Below are positions 34,544-45,499 of a DNA stretch of 64,000 bases, piece by piece. The first letter of the stretch is position 1; every line of letters starts with the position of its first letter. A program made the position numbers and the translations under genes. The notes beneath the pieces were generated by a model. That model ran no database searches. It saw only the letters and a program-made list of their open reading frames with translations, and was not told the DNA's origin. Source of the DNA: Laburnicola sp. R22_1 (taxonomy: Eukaryota > Ascomycota > Dothideomycetes > Pleosporales > Didymosphaeriaceae). The DNA lies in the NCBI GenBank assembly GCA_014281115.1, contig JACONQ010000006.1:2852001-2916000 (forward strand), in the 5' to 3' direction.

Positions 34544-36498
34544 ACGTGAGTGATAAGTAAGTGGCTATACTAGACAAGTGGCCACCCTTAATAAACTTTT
34601 AGGCCTTTTATACGTAATTACTTAACACTATAACAATCTACTATAATGAGTAATATATAGAATTAATTAGTAACCTTTACTCTATCTTTTTTATATATAT
34701 ATAAATAATGTCCTATCTATTTATAGTACTTATAGTGCCTTTTATACTACTTATCGACACCTACTTATACTCTACCTTTACGCGTTTTCCCATCTACCTA
34801 TACTCTAATATCTAATTAGACTACTAAATCCTCTCTCTTTTTTTTAATAGGTCTTTGCTCTTTAAGATCTATTTTCTTTTACGCAATTTATGCTTAAAAG
34901 CTGCTCTATTTAATACTTTAAGCTATAGCACTTACGTAGCTAGTAATATCTATAAATATAGTATTATCTTAGTGCTCTTTCTAAGTTAATTAACTATCTT
35001 AACTATAGAAAAAAGTAAGCAATTTTAATATTTTTAAATGCAATTGCAAAGCAGCATAGATTAAGCCTCTACTTTAGTAGCGTTGCTTAGTATTTTAGGG
35101 TTCTATTAGGTAGTCCCTAGTATTGGCGGTGTTAGCGTGTAAAGTTTAACTTTAAGCTTTAATAGCACTACTAATAAGTTATAAGGTACTAAGCCAGTTG
35201 CTCTAAAGCTTAATTAGATATTTGTCTTTAAGAACGCAGGCTTAAAAACCTTTATAAAGGAGGTAATAAAGGCCTTTTTATTAATTTAGCTAATATAGTC
35301 TATTACTAAGACTCTAATCTCTTTGCTATATACCTACTTTAAGAAGATAAAACATCTAATATTAAGTAGCTATAAGATATGCAATAAGTGTAAAGGCATA
35401 TAAAGGATAATTATCTTATTCTTCTTATAGAGATTCTAGAAGGTAAGCGACTTATAGCTCTTATAGCTATTAATAATAAATAGCATATAGCTACTTATTT
35501 TTTACTTCATTATCTACTTAATAAAGTACCTTAACTAGACTATACTAACCTTATTTATAGTCTAGCTATTATTACTAACTCTAAAGCGCTATTTGGGCTT
35601 GAAATTAGGGTACTAGAACGCGTTATAGTTCTTTACTTTAAAGATAAGATAGGGCGCAATTACCTAGCCTATTATATTAATAGCAGTAATAAGAGTTACC
35701 TACTTATAGTCTTCTTACTAGATACTAATAGGCTTAGTGCGTCTCTTTAAAGTAGTAACTACTTTAACTTAGTTTCTAACGCCTATAGTAAAGCTAGTCT
35801 TATTAAAGTTATAGGTATCTTTGTCTAGTATACTATACTTGGCCTTAATATTTAGTATAAGGTTAAACTAGGGCCTAATAACCTCTAGATTACTATATAA
35901 GACTCTCTAATAATTACGCCGTTAATTTAAATAGGATTTAAGCTTGCCCTTACGTTTAATAAAGTTTAAGGCCAATTTTAGGCTAATAGGCTTATTACTA
36001 CGCGTAGTACATCGTTAGTTAGCTATATCTTTTATAGAATATAGTGTTAGCGCAAATTCTTACGTATCTAGCTTCTTAATATGGTGTCTAAGCGCCTCCT
36101 CTTTAGTCTTTTAAAGGCTTAATAATTTAGGATAAGTATTATATAGTAATGTCTTTCTAATATATTAGCGGTGAAGAGTTATTTAAGATATATTATAGAT
36201 AGTAGTGCTGCTTTATCTTTTTTAATACGTTTTTAGCACACATATAGCTTTTTCTTATAGCGTTATACTATATACCAAAAGGTCTACAATATTTTTCTTC
36301 CTAATAGATAGTAGTAGCACGTTACACGCTTAGTTTTTTAGGCGATTTAATTACCTAAAGGACTAATTTAATCCTATCTTCTTTTAAGAACTATTTAAGA
36401 TTAGGTAGTTAAGATATTAAGGTTTGAAGTTTAAAAGCCCTAAAGGTTAATTAGGGGTGGCCACTTGTCTAGTATGGCCACTCGCTTAACACTTATAT
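34544..36498 (-). mobile_element. Pogo-like transposon, CCHC-transposase family, 1955 bp
   Basis: Inverted repeats of about 60 bp (34544-34605 and about 36438-36498) are flanked by TA (34542-34543, 36499-36500). The left end has two 17-bp units, 34559-34575 (AAGTGGCTATACTAGAC) and 34576-34592 (AAGTGGCCACCCTTAAT). The ends keep CpA and TpG although the interior has almost none. Confidence 0.8.
34650..36350 (-). pseudogene. Pogo-like transposase relic with mutated zinc knuckle
   Basis: On the minus strand LFIINSYKSYK (Asn at 35469-35471) stands for the second catalytic block. At 34693-34734 the frame shows Tyr-x2-Tyr-x4-His-x4-Tyr, exactly the CCHC knuckle spacing with all three Cys read as Tyr (TGY to TAY). 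Its position near the element's end matches the intact knuckle at 10523-10564. Outer limits are approximate. Confidence 0.65.
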
Positions 36499-36734
36499 TA
36501 CTAGTATCCTATTAGTATTTATAAATCTAGTAAGAGTAGAGTTATATAAATAATCTTACTAACTTTACTAAGAAATCTATAATCTAAGGCGACTAGATTA
36601 AGAGGCTATTTTAAGTTGCAGTAATAGATAATTTCTATTATAATTAATAAGCTATTAGAAATATTATAGAGTGTGCGATTAGTTATCTAGTAAGATATAT
36701 TAAGGCTAGATCTATAGTTAATATTAGCTATAAT

Positions 36735-36990
36735 AGTCCTTACTAGCCTCTCCACTAAGCACGCTCTATTACCTTTCTTTTACACCCTATTATCTTTCTT
36801 TTACACCCTATTACCTTTCTTTCACACCCTATTTCCTTCTATTTGTACTCTTTATCTTCCTAAAGGCGTCTTTTCTAGTTAGTGTCAGTATAGTAGTTAG
36901 TATAGGCCTATGCTCTATGCCGCCCTCTATATAAGAAAGGGCCTCCTATGTCTCTTTTTTATCTACTATTTTAGAATAGTCTTAATTTAG
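36735..36990 (+). repeat. LTR-like sequence, direct copy of 59330-59540
   Basis: Shared blocks include AGGCCTATGCTCTAT and ATCTACTATTTTAGAATAGT, with mostly transition differences. TATATAAGAAAGGGCC may be a promoter box. No internal retrotransposon region clearly belongs to either copy, so they may be solo LTRs. Confidence 0.55.
36766..36834. repeat. 22-bp tandem repeat, three units
   Basis: The unit CTATTACCTTTCTTTTACAC recurs three times with few changes. The sister copy near 59375 has a single unit, so copy number differs between the two LTR-like sequences. Confidence 0.75.
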
Positions 36991-37159
36991 TTACCTCTTT
37001 TAACTATACTAGCTATTTCTAAAAGATTTACTTTATAAGACTATATATCACTCTTATATTATTTTAAAACTAACTATTTTTATTTAGCTATAGATAGTAA
37101 TATAATATCTACTTCTTTTTAAAATACTACTTATAAATAGTTAAACTAGTAAAAGTTTT

Positions 37160-37440
37160 AGCTTACTAGGTTAGGCTAGAAGCATATTAGTTATTTTAGT
37201 ACTAGATAGTTATTACACTATACTAAGCTTACTAGATTAGACTAGAAGTTTTAGATAGTTATTATACTACGCTAAGGTAGGTTAGACTATTACTTACTAG
37301 ATTAGACTAGAAGTTTATTAGTTACTTTAGTACTAGATAGTGTTATTATACTACGCTAAGGTAGGTTAGGCTATTACTTACTAGATTAGGCTAGAGGTTT
37401 ATTAGTTACTTTAGTGCTAGATAGTTATTACACTACACTA
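37160..37440. repeat. Degenerate tandem repeat, four units of about 65-84 bp
   Basis: Units share CTTACTAGATTAGACTAGAAG (starts near 37162, 37228, 37293 and 37377), followed by a TACTAGATAG stretch and, in the last two full units, CTACGCTAAGGTAGGTTAG. Confidence 0.7.
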
Positions 37441-37751
37441 AAATCTATTAAAAGAGACTACTTTTAGTTAGTTACTTCTATATAAGAATAATTTAATAGG
37501 TTGCGCTACTATAGTCTATTAAAAAAGATTGCTCTAATTTATAAAAGTAGTAGTACTACTTTATACTAGTAGAATTAAGACACTACTAAGGTCTATTTAG
37601 AGAGGCTAGAATTCTAAGTTTACTAGCTACTAGTTATAGCGTAAGTAGTAGAAAGTTCTATTAGTTACCCCTATAAGACTTTATACTCTAGTTTAATAGG
37701 TTGTACTTAGATTTACTAAAAGAGATTTTTCTAGTCTATTAAAAGGCCGCC

Positions 37752-38180
37752 TATAAATAGTAAGAATAGAGAAATAACTTTATAGTAATACGGTAGTAAC
37801 GCTAATAGAACTAAGGCTACTTAGTATAAGGCTAGTAGTAGGGCAAAGGTAATATAGTTATATAATAGGCATCCTGCCAAGATAGACGCTAAGAGAAAGA
37901 AACAATATTCTACTAAGAATAAACATCCTAGAAAGGATAAGATAGCGTGAGAGAAGTAAGGCCTATAGGGATTATAGGACGGCAAAAATTAGGACTATAT
38001 AGATTTATAGAATCTCCTTAGGTTTAAATCTTTATAGCTAATTTCTTATTATAGTGCTATCTCTATATAGATTAGTGCTAGTTATTCTATCTTAGTAGAA
38101 TTAGAAGAGCCTTACATAAGACTATTAACATCTTACTTAATACCTTCTAAAGCTTACTAGCACAGCTACTCTTAAGCTAC
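37752..38180 (+). repeat. 5' LTR of the gypsy element
   Basis: Collinear with 44079-44507 over 429 bp, with differences mostly of the RIP type. It starts TATAAATAGTAAGAATAG in both copies. Confidence 0.75.
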
Positions 38181-38199
38181 TTTACTAATATAGAGTTAT

Positions 38200-41100
38200 A
38201 CTATTAGTATAATTTGGCTATATATTTAATAAAATAAGATAAGGTTCTTATAGCTACCCTACACCTAAGGGAAACAGCAGCTAAATAGCTTTAACTATTA
38301 GTAAATAACTTTATTACTAAGAATAAGATTAGTAAAATATAGAACAAAACTAAGCTTATATTTAAAACGTAGCAGGACTTTAAGAAATAAATATAGATTA
38401 TGTTAAGAAAAGTAGATAAGAAATAATAAGCCAAATAATAGATTTAATAGTTATAATAAATAATATTAGTTAGTAAGTATGCCTTAGAGTTTAGGCAATT
38501 ATAATCTAAAGTTAAGTAGAACAACGTAGCGTTAAAGGCAGCCTTCTATTATAGACTAAAGAATAGTGTTAAGGACGCTCTACTACTTTATAATAAACTA
38601 AATAACCTAAGTAAGTTAATTAAGATTGCGGCATATATTAACAACCGTCTCTATAAGAAAATATAGGAAAAAATATATAGCAGAGCTAAGATAATTACTA
38701 AGCCAAAGAAGAAACTAAGAACAAGGCAATACTATAATAAGGATAAAGATGTTATTATAGCTAGCAAAGTCTAGGAGAAGGAAGGATCTTTATAGAGGAA
38801 GAAACTAACTAAAGAACTAAGAAAGGATAATAGCCTATTAAAAAAAGAAAGACAAAGACGCTATAATAATCGCGCATATTTAGCATATAGTAAATAAGAC
38901 TATTTTAAGTAAAACTGCTTAGAGAAGTAAAGGATTAGCAGAGTAGGAGCTGTTAAAGTAGGAATAATTAGGTCCTATAGAGAAATAACTCTGCTAGGCC
39001 TAGATAAGGAGTACGCAGCTCTTAACTAGATAGAGTGTAGGATAGTAGTTAATAACAAATATTATAAAAACTATAAAAAAGACTAGAAGGTTATAGTTTA
39101 ATAACCTAACTATTTAAACTACTTTCTAGTTATAATAAAAGAATGTAGAGCGTAACTAGCCTATAGAAAAATAAGAATTCTTACTATATTTACTATTAAT
39201 AGAATTAGAAGGACTAGTATAAGCTACTAAAATAGTACTAATACTATAATAATACCTATCAAACCTATAGAACGCATAAACATGTAATAGAATAGTGGCT
39301 AGTAGGACTAAAGAAAAAAGACGCAGATAAAGTATTTTATAACTAAAAGAATTATAGAGTTAAATATAAAGAAGAATATAATAATTTACTAGAATAGACA
39401 GACTATAACTAAAAGTAGTGCTTAAAGCATACCTATAAGTAGAAAGAAGTATTAACTAGTAGATATTAACTAGGGCATAGATAATTAAAACCTTAGGAGT
39501 GCCAGGTGTAGAATTACTAAAGGCACTAAAAAGATAGCATAGATAAGAAAGAGAACTAGCGCGTAGAAGATATATAAAACTATTATAAATAATAGTATTA
39601 GGATATAGACACAGATTTTTATTTAGATAAATCTTAGATAATATATAATAAGGACAACTACTAACATTATTAGAAAATAAAGAAATTAGTAAGATGTTTT
39701 CTGCCTAAGAAGGCCCTTAATAAAGTACTATAGCAATAATAATATATAACTATATTATAGATAGGGTATTATAAAGACTAGTGTTAAATACACCTTAATA
39801 ATAAATAGGGCGTAGGATAGTTTCTAAAAGGCCAAAAAACTAACAAAAAACTAGAAAGCTCTTAGTAATAGAGTTACACTAGTAAGAGCGAACGGATAAC
39901 CCTTTATAAGGTATACTATAATGCAAAAATATATTTAAAAGTAGATATACTAGTATAAGAATATAAGATTTACGCGCTTATAAATAGTGGCGCTAAGTAG
40001 ACCTGTATATTATTATAGGTAGTAAAATAATATAATATACTCTATTAGAATAAACTAGAATCTATAAATGTTATGCTTATAGATTACATACTACTAGAAT
40101 ATAGAGACAGCGTAATACGCCTTAAAACCTAAGAGGTATTACTAAAACTTACTAGATTAGAAGACTAATAATAAAGTAACATTATAAATCTTAGAATAAA
40201 AGATGTATTAATTAAATATAATTAGCTTAGGAAGTATAATTCTACTATTAATTAGTAGAATAAAATATTATAAAGCTAATAGCATATAAAAGGAATTGCT
40301 TTATAATAAAGGTTAGTATAAAGAAAATCTATAGAGTAAGTTACTTTAGACTATAATTTATAATTAAGTCTAATAATCTATAGTACACCCTAGCTAGGTA
40401 GAATTAGTAAGATATTAATAACAAAATTTATGCGCATATATAAGAAAGACTCTAAAAGAGTAGAAGTTATCTAGATATAGTAAGTTACAACTACGAAGAA
40501 TAAATCTTAACCTAATATATCTTAAGAATATAAGAAATATTATAAGCTCTTTAAGAAGCACAGAAGTAATAACTTACTAGAGCACTAAGAGTAAAATTAT
40601 AAGATTTACCTAGAAGAAGTAGTAAAGCTTAAATCTAAATATATATACTAGCTATTAAATAGCTAGCAAAAAGAGCTAGATGCGTATATTAATAAGAATC
40701 TTATAAGAGAATTTATATAATAGAGTAGAAGCTTAATAGTCTTACTAATTCTATTTATACTAAAGAAAAATAGTAAGCTAAGACTCTATATAGATTATAA
40801 ATAGCTAAACAACACTATAAGAAAGAATAGATATTCTTTACCTCTTATTTAGAAACTTATAGACTAACTCTAGAAAGTTAGATAGATTATAAAATTTAAT
40901 ATCTAAGAGGAATACTACTAAATATAAATTACAAAGAGATTTAAATTACTTACTATCTTTAAAATATAATATAGCCTATTTAAATATATAGTTATGTCTT
41001 TTAGATTAATAAACGCACTAGTGACGTTTTAGACGGTTATTAATAAGGTACTATATAAATACTTAGACGTATTTTATATAGTGTACTTAGATAATATACT

Positions 41101-43400
41101 AGTATACTCTAAGAAATTACTTAAGAAGTACGTAGAACACGTAAAGAAAGTGCTTAATAAGCTAAAGTAGTATAGGTTACTCTTATAGCCAGAAAAGTGT
41201 AAATTCTATATTATATAAACTAGATATCTTAAATTTATTATTAGATAAAATAGTATTACTATAGACCCTTAAAAAGTTATAGCTATATAGAACTAGCTAG
41301 TTTCTAAAATAGTTAAGGATGTATAATCTTTCCTAGAATTTGCGAACTTTTACTAAAAGTTTATTATAGGATACTTAAAAACCATAGTGCCTCTTATAGA
41401 GATAACTAAGAAGGAGAAAGAATTCTCCCAAGGCTAGAAACAGTAGGCAGCATTTAAAAAGCTAAAGAGATTATTTACTATAGCACTATTACTATAAATA
41501 TAAGACCTAATACAACTAATACGCATAGAAATAAATATATCTAACTACGTCTTAGAAGCTGTACTTATATAGTAAGGCAAGAATAGAAAATAGAGACTAA
41601 TATTCTACTATTCTAGAAAGTTCTTAGAAGTAGAACTTAACTACGACGTTTATAATAAGGAACTATTAGTAATAATAGACTTCTTTAAATAATAGGAACT
41701 ATAGCTTATAGGAGCTTAACACTAAATTAAGATATTTTTAGACTACTAGAATCTTATAAGTTTTATATTAACTAAGAAACTTAACTAATAATAGGTTATA
41801 TAGGCGAAAATAATAGCAAACTATAATTTTAAGATTTACTATTGCCTAGGATCGCTAAATAGGATAGTAGACGCCCTTAGTTAGAAATTAGGCCCTAGGG
41901 AGAAAGACTAACCTAAGATGCACAACATAGTCTTATAAATAGAAATAGATAGTACTCTCTAATATAACTAATTATAACTAGAAAAAGTAATAATATTATA
42001 ATATAAAGGACTATAAGTTAAGAATTTCTAGAACTACTTCTAACTAAGCCAGAAATAATAAGGGTAGTATGACTTAAATAAATAGATTTAAGCGGCTATA
42101 AAAGATTATAATAATTAAGGTAGAACTAAGATACTAGATAATATAGCCAAGACCCTAATTAGATTATAATATAAGTTAACGAACTAGGGACACCTAGGTA
42201 TTAATAAGACAATTTAATAAATTTAACTAGAATATAACATTCTACACGTACATAATAAGGTAAAGAAGATTATAGGCAACTATTTAGTATGTGGAAAAAA
42301 TAAGCGTAAGAAATATAAGCCCTATTGGTTATTATAACCCTTAATACTATCTATATAGCTATAGACTAGTATTATAATAGATTTTATTATAAAGCTTTTA
42401 GCGTTAGTAGAACCTAGATCTAGACAGCTATACGACTTAATATTAGTAATTATTAACTAATTAACTTAATAGGCATATTTTATACCTATAAATAAGTCTA
42501 TTATAGTAGAAGACATAGCGTATAAGATTATAAGAACTTTAGTCGCTAACTATAGACTACTAGAGGAGTTTATTATAGACTAAGATAAATTATTTATATT
42601 TAAATACTAGGAAATATTACTAGCAACGCTAGGGGTTATTCGCAAGCTCGCGATAATAGCTTATACTTGAATAAATAGTTAGATAAAATAAATTAACTAT
42701 ATACTAGAGTAGTATCTATAAATATATATTAATAAGTTATAGAATAACTAGGTAAATCTACTACTAATAGCTTAATTAGTATATAATAGTATAAGGTCTA
42801 GTATAATAAGACGCTTACTATACTACACAAATTATAGATATAAGCTAGTTACTTATTAAGATCTAAAGAATATTAAGAGCCTTTTAGTAATAGCTAATAA
42901 GAAGGTCTAGCTTATACACAAGCTATATAATAAATTAAGCAAATAAATTACTTAATAAAATCTTATAATAGCTAAGTAAGCGAATAAACATAGGCTTAAG
43001 AGACTAATTCTTAAAAGGAGAGACAAAATTCCTCTATTATAGAGGAACCTAAAGACAAAGTAACTATCTAAGAAACTTAACTACCTCTAAGTAGGACTAT
43101 TTAAAATCCTAGAGAAATAAAGACTAGTAAATTATAAGCTAAGACTACTAAAGAGAACTTATATACATTCTACCTTTTATAAATTACTCTTTAAATTAGC
43201 ACTACTAGACGCTAAAATTAAGGCATAATTTAAACTTAAAAATAAAAAATATAAGGTTAAAGAGGTTAAGGACCTATAAAAGTTTAGACGTTAGTAGAAG
43301 TACTTAATTAAATAGTAAGGATAGCCAAAGAGCTAAAATATATAAAAACCTATACAAAATCTTACAAATTGTATAAAGCTAGTATAGTAGTATTATTAGT
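38200..43400 (+). pseudogene. Gypsy gag-pol relic with chromodomain
   Basis: 38877-38918 reads Tyr-x2-Tyr-x4-Tyr-x4-Cys, a RIP-altered Gag zinc knuckle. Protease active site ALINSGA has Asn at 39983-39985 for Asp. Reverse transcriptase reads YLDNILVYSK, the YLDD box with its second Asp changed (41093-41095). RNase H follows near 41510-41730. Integrase zinc region HLGINKT starts at 42191. The chromodomain (43250-43400) reads KYKVKEVKDL, then KYLIK, a stop and QG. Protease, reverse transcriptase, integrase and chromodomain stay in one frame over 3.4 kb, so substitutions and not indels killed it. Gag is in another frame, fitting a programmed frameshift or one old indel. Confidence 0.78.
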
Positions 43401-44062
43401 AGTATCTAGAAATAGAGTATCTATACTAGTAAGAAAAGAAGCAAAGAAGAAATTACTTAAGAGATTAGCCTATAACTAGTCTAGGTTAGTTAATAAAGGT
43501 TTAAGTTGCAATAGTTTAGAAAAGGCATTAGTATTTATACTTTTAGAATCTATCTCTTGTTCTAACTACTCTACAATATTAGTAATATAAAGATCGTAAT
43601 AAGCAAATAAACACTTCTTCTTTTCTACCTTAGTAAGTTCTAGCTCTAGGCGCGTAGCTTTGGCTTTAGTCTAAAGTAAAATAAGATGCTTTTAATACTT
43701 TTTAGATTAGACCTACTTTTACTCTTTCTTAGAAATCTATAAACTATAATTTGCGTAAATAGTAATGGACCTAATATATTAACTAGAGGCAGTATCTATA
43801 AAATAACGTAGTTTCTCTCTAACACTACGCATAACCAGACGCTATTTTAAGATATTAATAGGATACACGCTCTACGTAAGCATACTACTTAGTAGTTAAT
43901 AATAGTTTATAAACCTTAGGTATAGTTAAGAAGGCAAAAAAATTAAGAAAAGTATATAATATAATAGATAAAGTAAGATATATGCATCTTTATATACGCG
44001 TAACACTCTATAAAGTAGTATAGTAGTATAAAGCGCAAGAATATTAGAATAATAACTATAAA

Positions 44063-44074
44063 GGGGGGGGGGGG
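44063..44074 (+). promoter_or_regulatory. Probable polypurine tract (12 G) of the gypsy element
   Basis: AAAG followed by a pure G run lies four bases before the 3' LTR start. Polypurine tracts at this place prime plus-strand DNA synthesis in LTR retrotransposons. Such a G run is unique in this AT-rich arm; its exact length may be unreliable in the assembly. Confidence 0.55.
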
Positions 44075-44078
44075 CGAG

Positions 44079-44507
44079 TATAAATAGTAAGAATAGAGAA
44101 ATAACTTTGCAGTAATAAGGTAGTAACACTAATAAAACTAAGGCTACTTAGAATAAGGCTAGTAGTAGGGCAAAGGTAATATAGTTACGTAATAGGCATC
44201 CTACTAAGATAGACGCTAAGAGAAAAAAATACTATGCTACTAAGAATAAATATTCTAGAGAGGATAAGATAGCGTAGGAGGAGTAAGGCCTATAGGAATT
44301 ATAGGATAGCGAAGATTAGAACTATATAGATTTATAGAATCTCCTTAGGTTTAAATCTTTATAGCCAATTTCTCTTTATAGTGCTATTTCTATATAGATT
44401 AGTGCTAGTTATTCTATCTTAGTAGAATTAGAAGAGCCTTATACAAGACTATTAACATCTTACTTAATACCTTCTAAAGCTTACTAGCACGGCCACTCTT
44501 AACCTAC
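44079..44507 (+). repeat. 3' LTR of the gypsy element
   Basis: Matches 37752-38180 end to end. It also resembles 52560-52830, with similarity continuing to about 44560. This copy could therefore instead serve as the 5' LTR of the next gypsy-type element. Confidence 0.7.
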
Positions 44508-45499
44508 CTTACCTTCCCTAATCTAAATTAGGATAAGATACGTAATCTCGTGTTAATATCGCCCTAAATATCTCTAAATAATAATAAATAATAATAAATA
44601 ATAACTATATTACTTCTAAAGACTAATTTGCCTATAACACCTAACTACTGTTACACTATAAGGGCCAAAGGAACTAAGTACAAAAAATTAGAATTAGGCT
44701 CTAGATATAAGGGGCTAAGCGTTCTTCTACTAGTTACTTAGCCTACTACCTTAGAGTTCCAAGTCTATACTTCTACTAAGCCAGAAGTATATAACTCTGT
44801 AGCTAAAGTTATCTTTAAACTTTATTAAATTTATAAGTTTACTTAGGTAACTCTAACCTTTTAGTCTAAAGCCCTTTATATTAAATTTAATTAGCCTTTT
44901 ATAATAGTAAAGCTTATAAAATCTTTTTAATACGCTAAGAATAAACCTATAAATATATAAAAAAAGTTATAGTGTACTTCTTTACACCTAAATAACTTTA
45001 CACTCTAGCCTTAAGAGATATAAAGAGCTATAATCTAGTCTATAGTACCTTTACGATAGGTTTTTAGTAAGTAGTTAAGTTAGATATTAAGATTTCTTAA
45101 TCTTATAAAATAAATATAAATATAATAAAGAAAGTATTAGGGCCTTTTTATAAAAGAGAAAATGCTTTTATCTCTTGCCTAGCCTAATAAGTTACTAAAC
45201 TCTAATAGTAAGAAGCTATAGAAGTAAATATTACTACTAACCTTACTAAGAAACTATATATAGAAAATTAAGCTAGTTTACTAGTATTAATAAGACTAAA
45301 GGTTAATAGGGCCCTAAGCACCTTCTTAAACGGGAAGGAAGAGCCTAGAATATAGAAGGAGACACCCTTTAGAACGTGCTAATATAAATTATAAGCTATT
45401 CTACTAGCTTAGAGTAACTTTAAGCTATAGTAGCGGCTTAACTAAATACTAATAAATAGCTCTAGATTTTACTAGAAGTAATTATTAATTAACTTACCT

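Larger units (their letters stand above)
36499..37751. repeat. Repeat-rich spacer with an LTR-like copy and a tandem repeat
   Basis: 36735-36990 matches 59330-59540 in the same orientation and looks like an LTR. Inside it lies a 22-bp tandem repeat (36766-36834). 37160-37440 is another degenerate tandem array. The rest is RIP-type DNA without frames. Confidence 0.55.
37752..44507 (+). mobile_element. Ty3/gypsy chromovirus retrotransposon, RIP-degraded, about 6.8 kb
   Basis: Direct LTRs of equal length (429 bp) at 37752-38180 and 44079-44507 enclose gag, protease, reverse transcriptase, RNase H, integrase and a chromodomain, the order of Ty3/gypsy chromoviruses. A run of 12 G (44063-44074) sits where the polypurine tract should be, just before the 3' LTR. 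Similarity of the 3' LTR to 52560-52830 continues some 50 bp past 44507, so the true LTR may be longer and the 5' copy shortened. Confidence 0.8.

Noticed and set aside
36766..36834. CRISPR-like direct repeats
   Set aside because: Units are head-to-tail without spacers and lie in a eukaryotic LTR-like sequence.
43926..44129. 67-codon minus-strand frame rich in Leu and Tyr
   Set aside because: It spans the end of the gypsy element and the G run into the LTR, so it is not a plausible gene.
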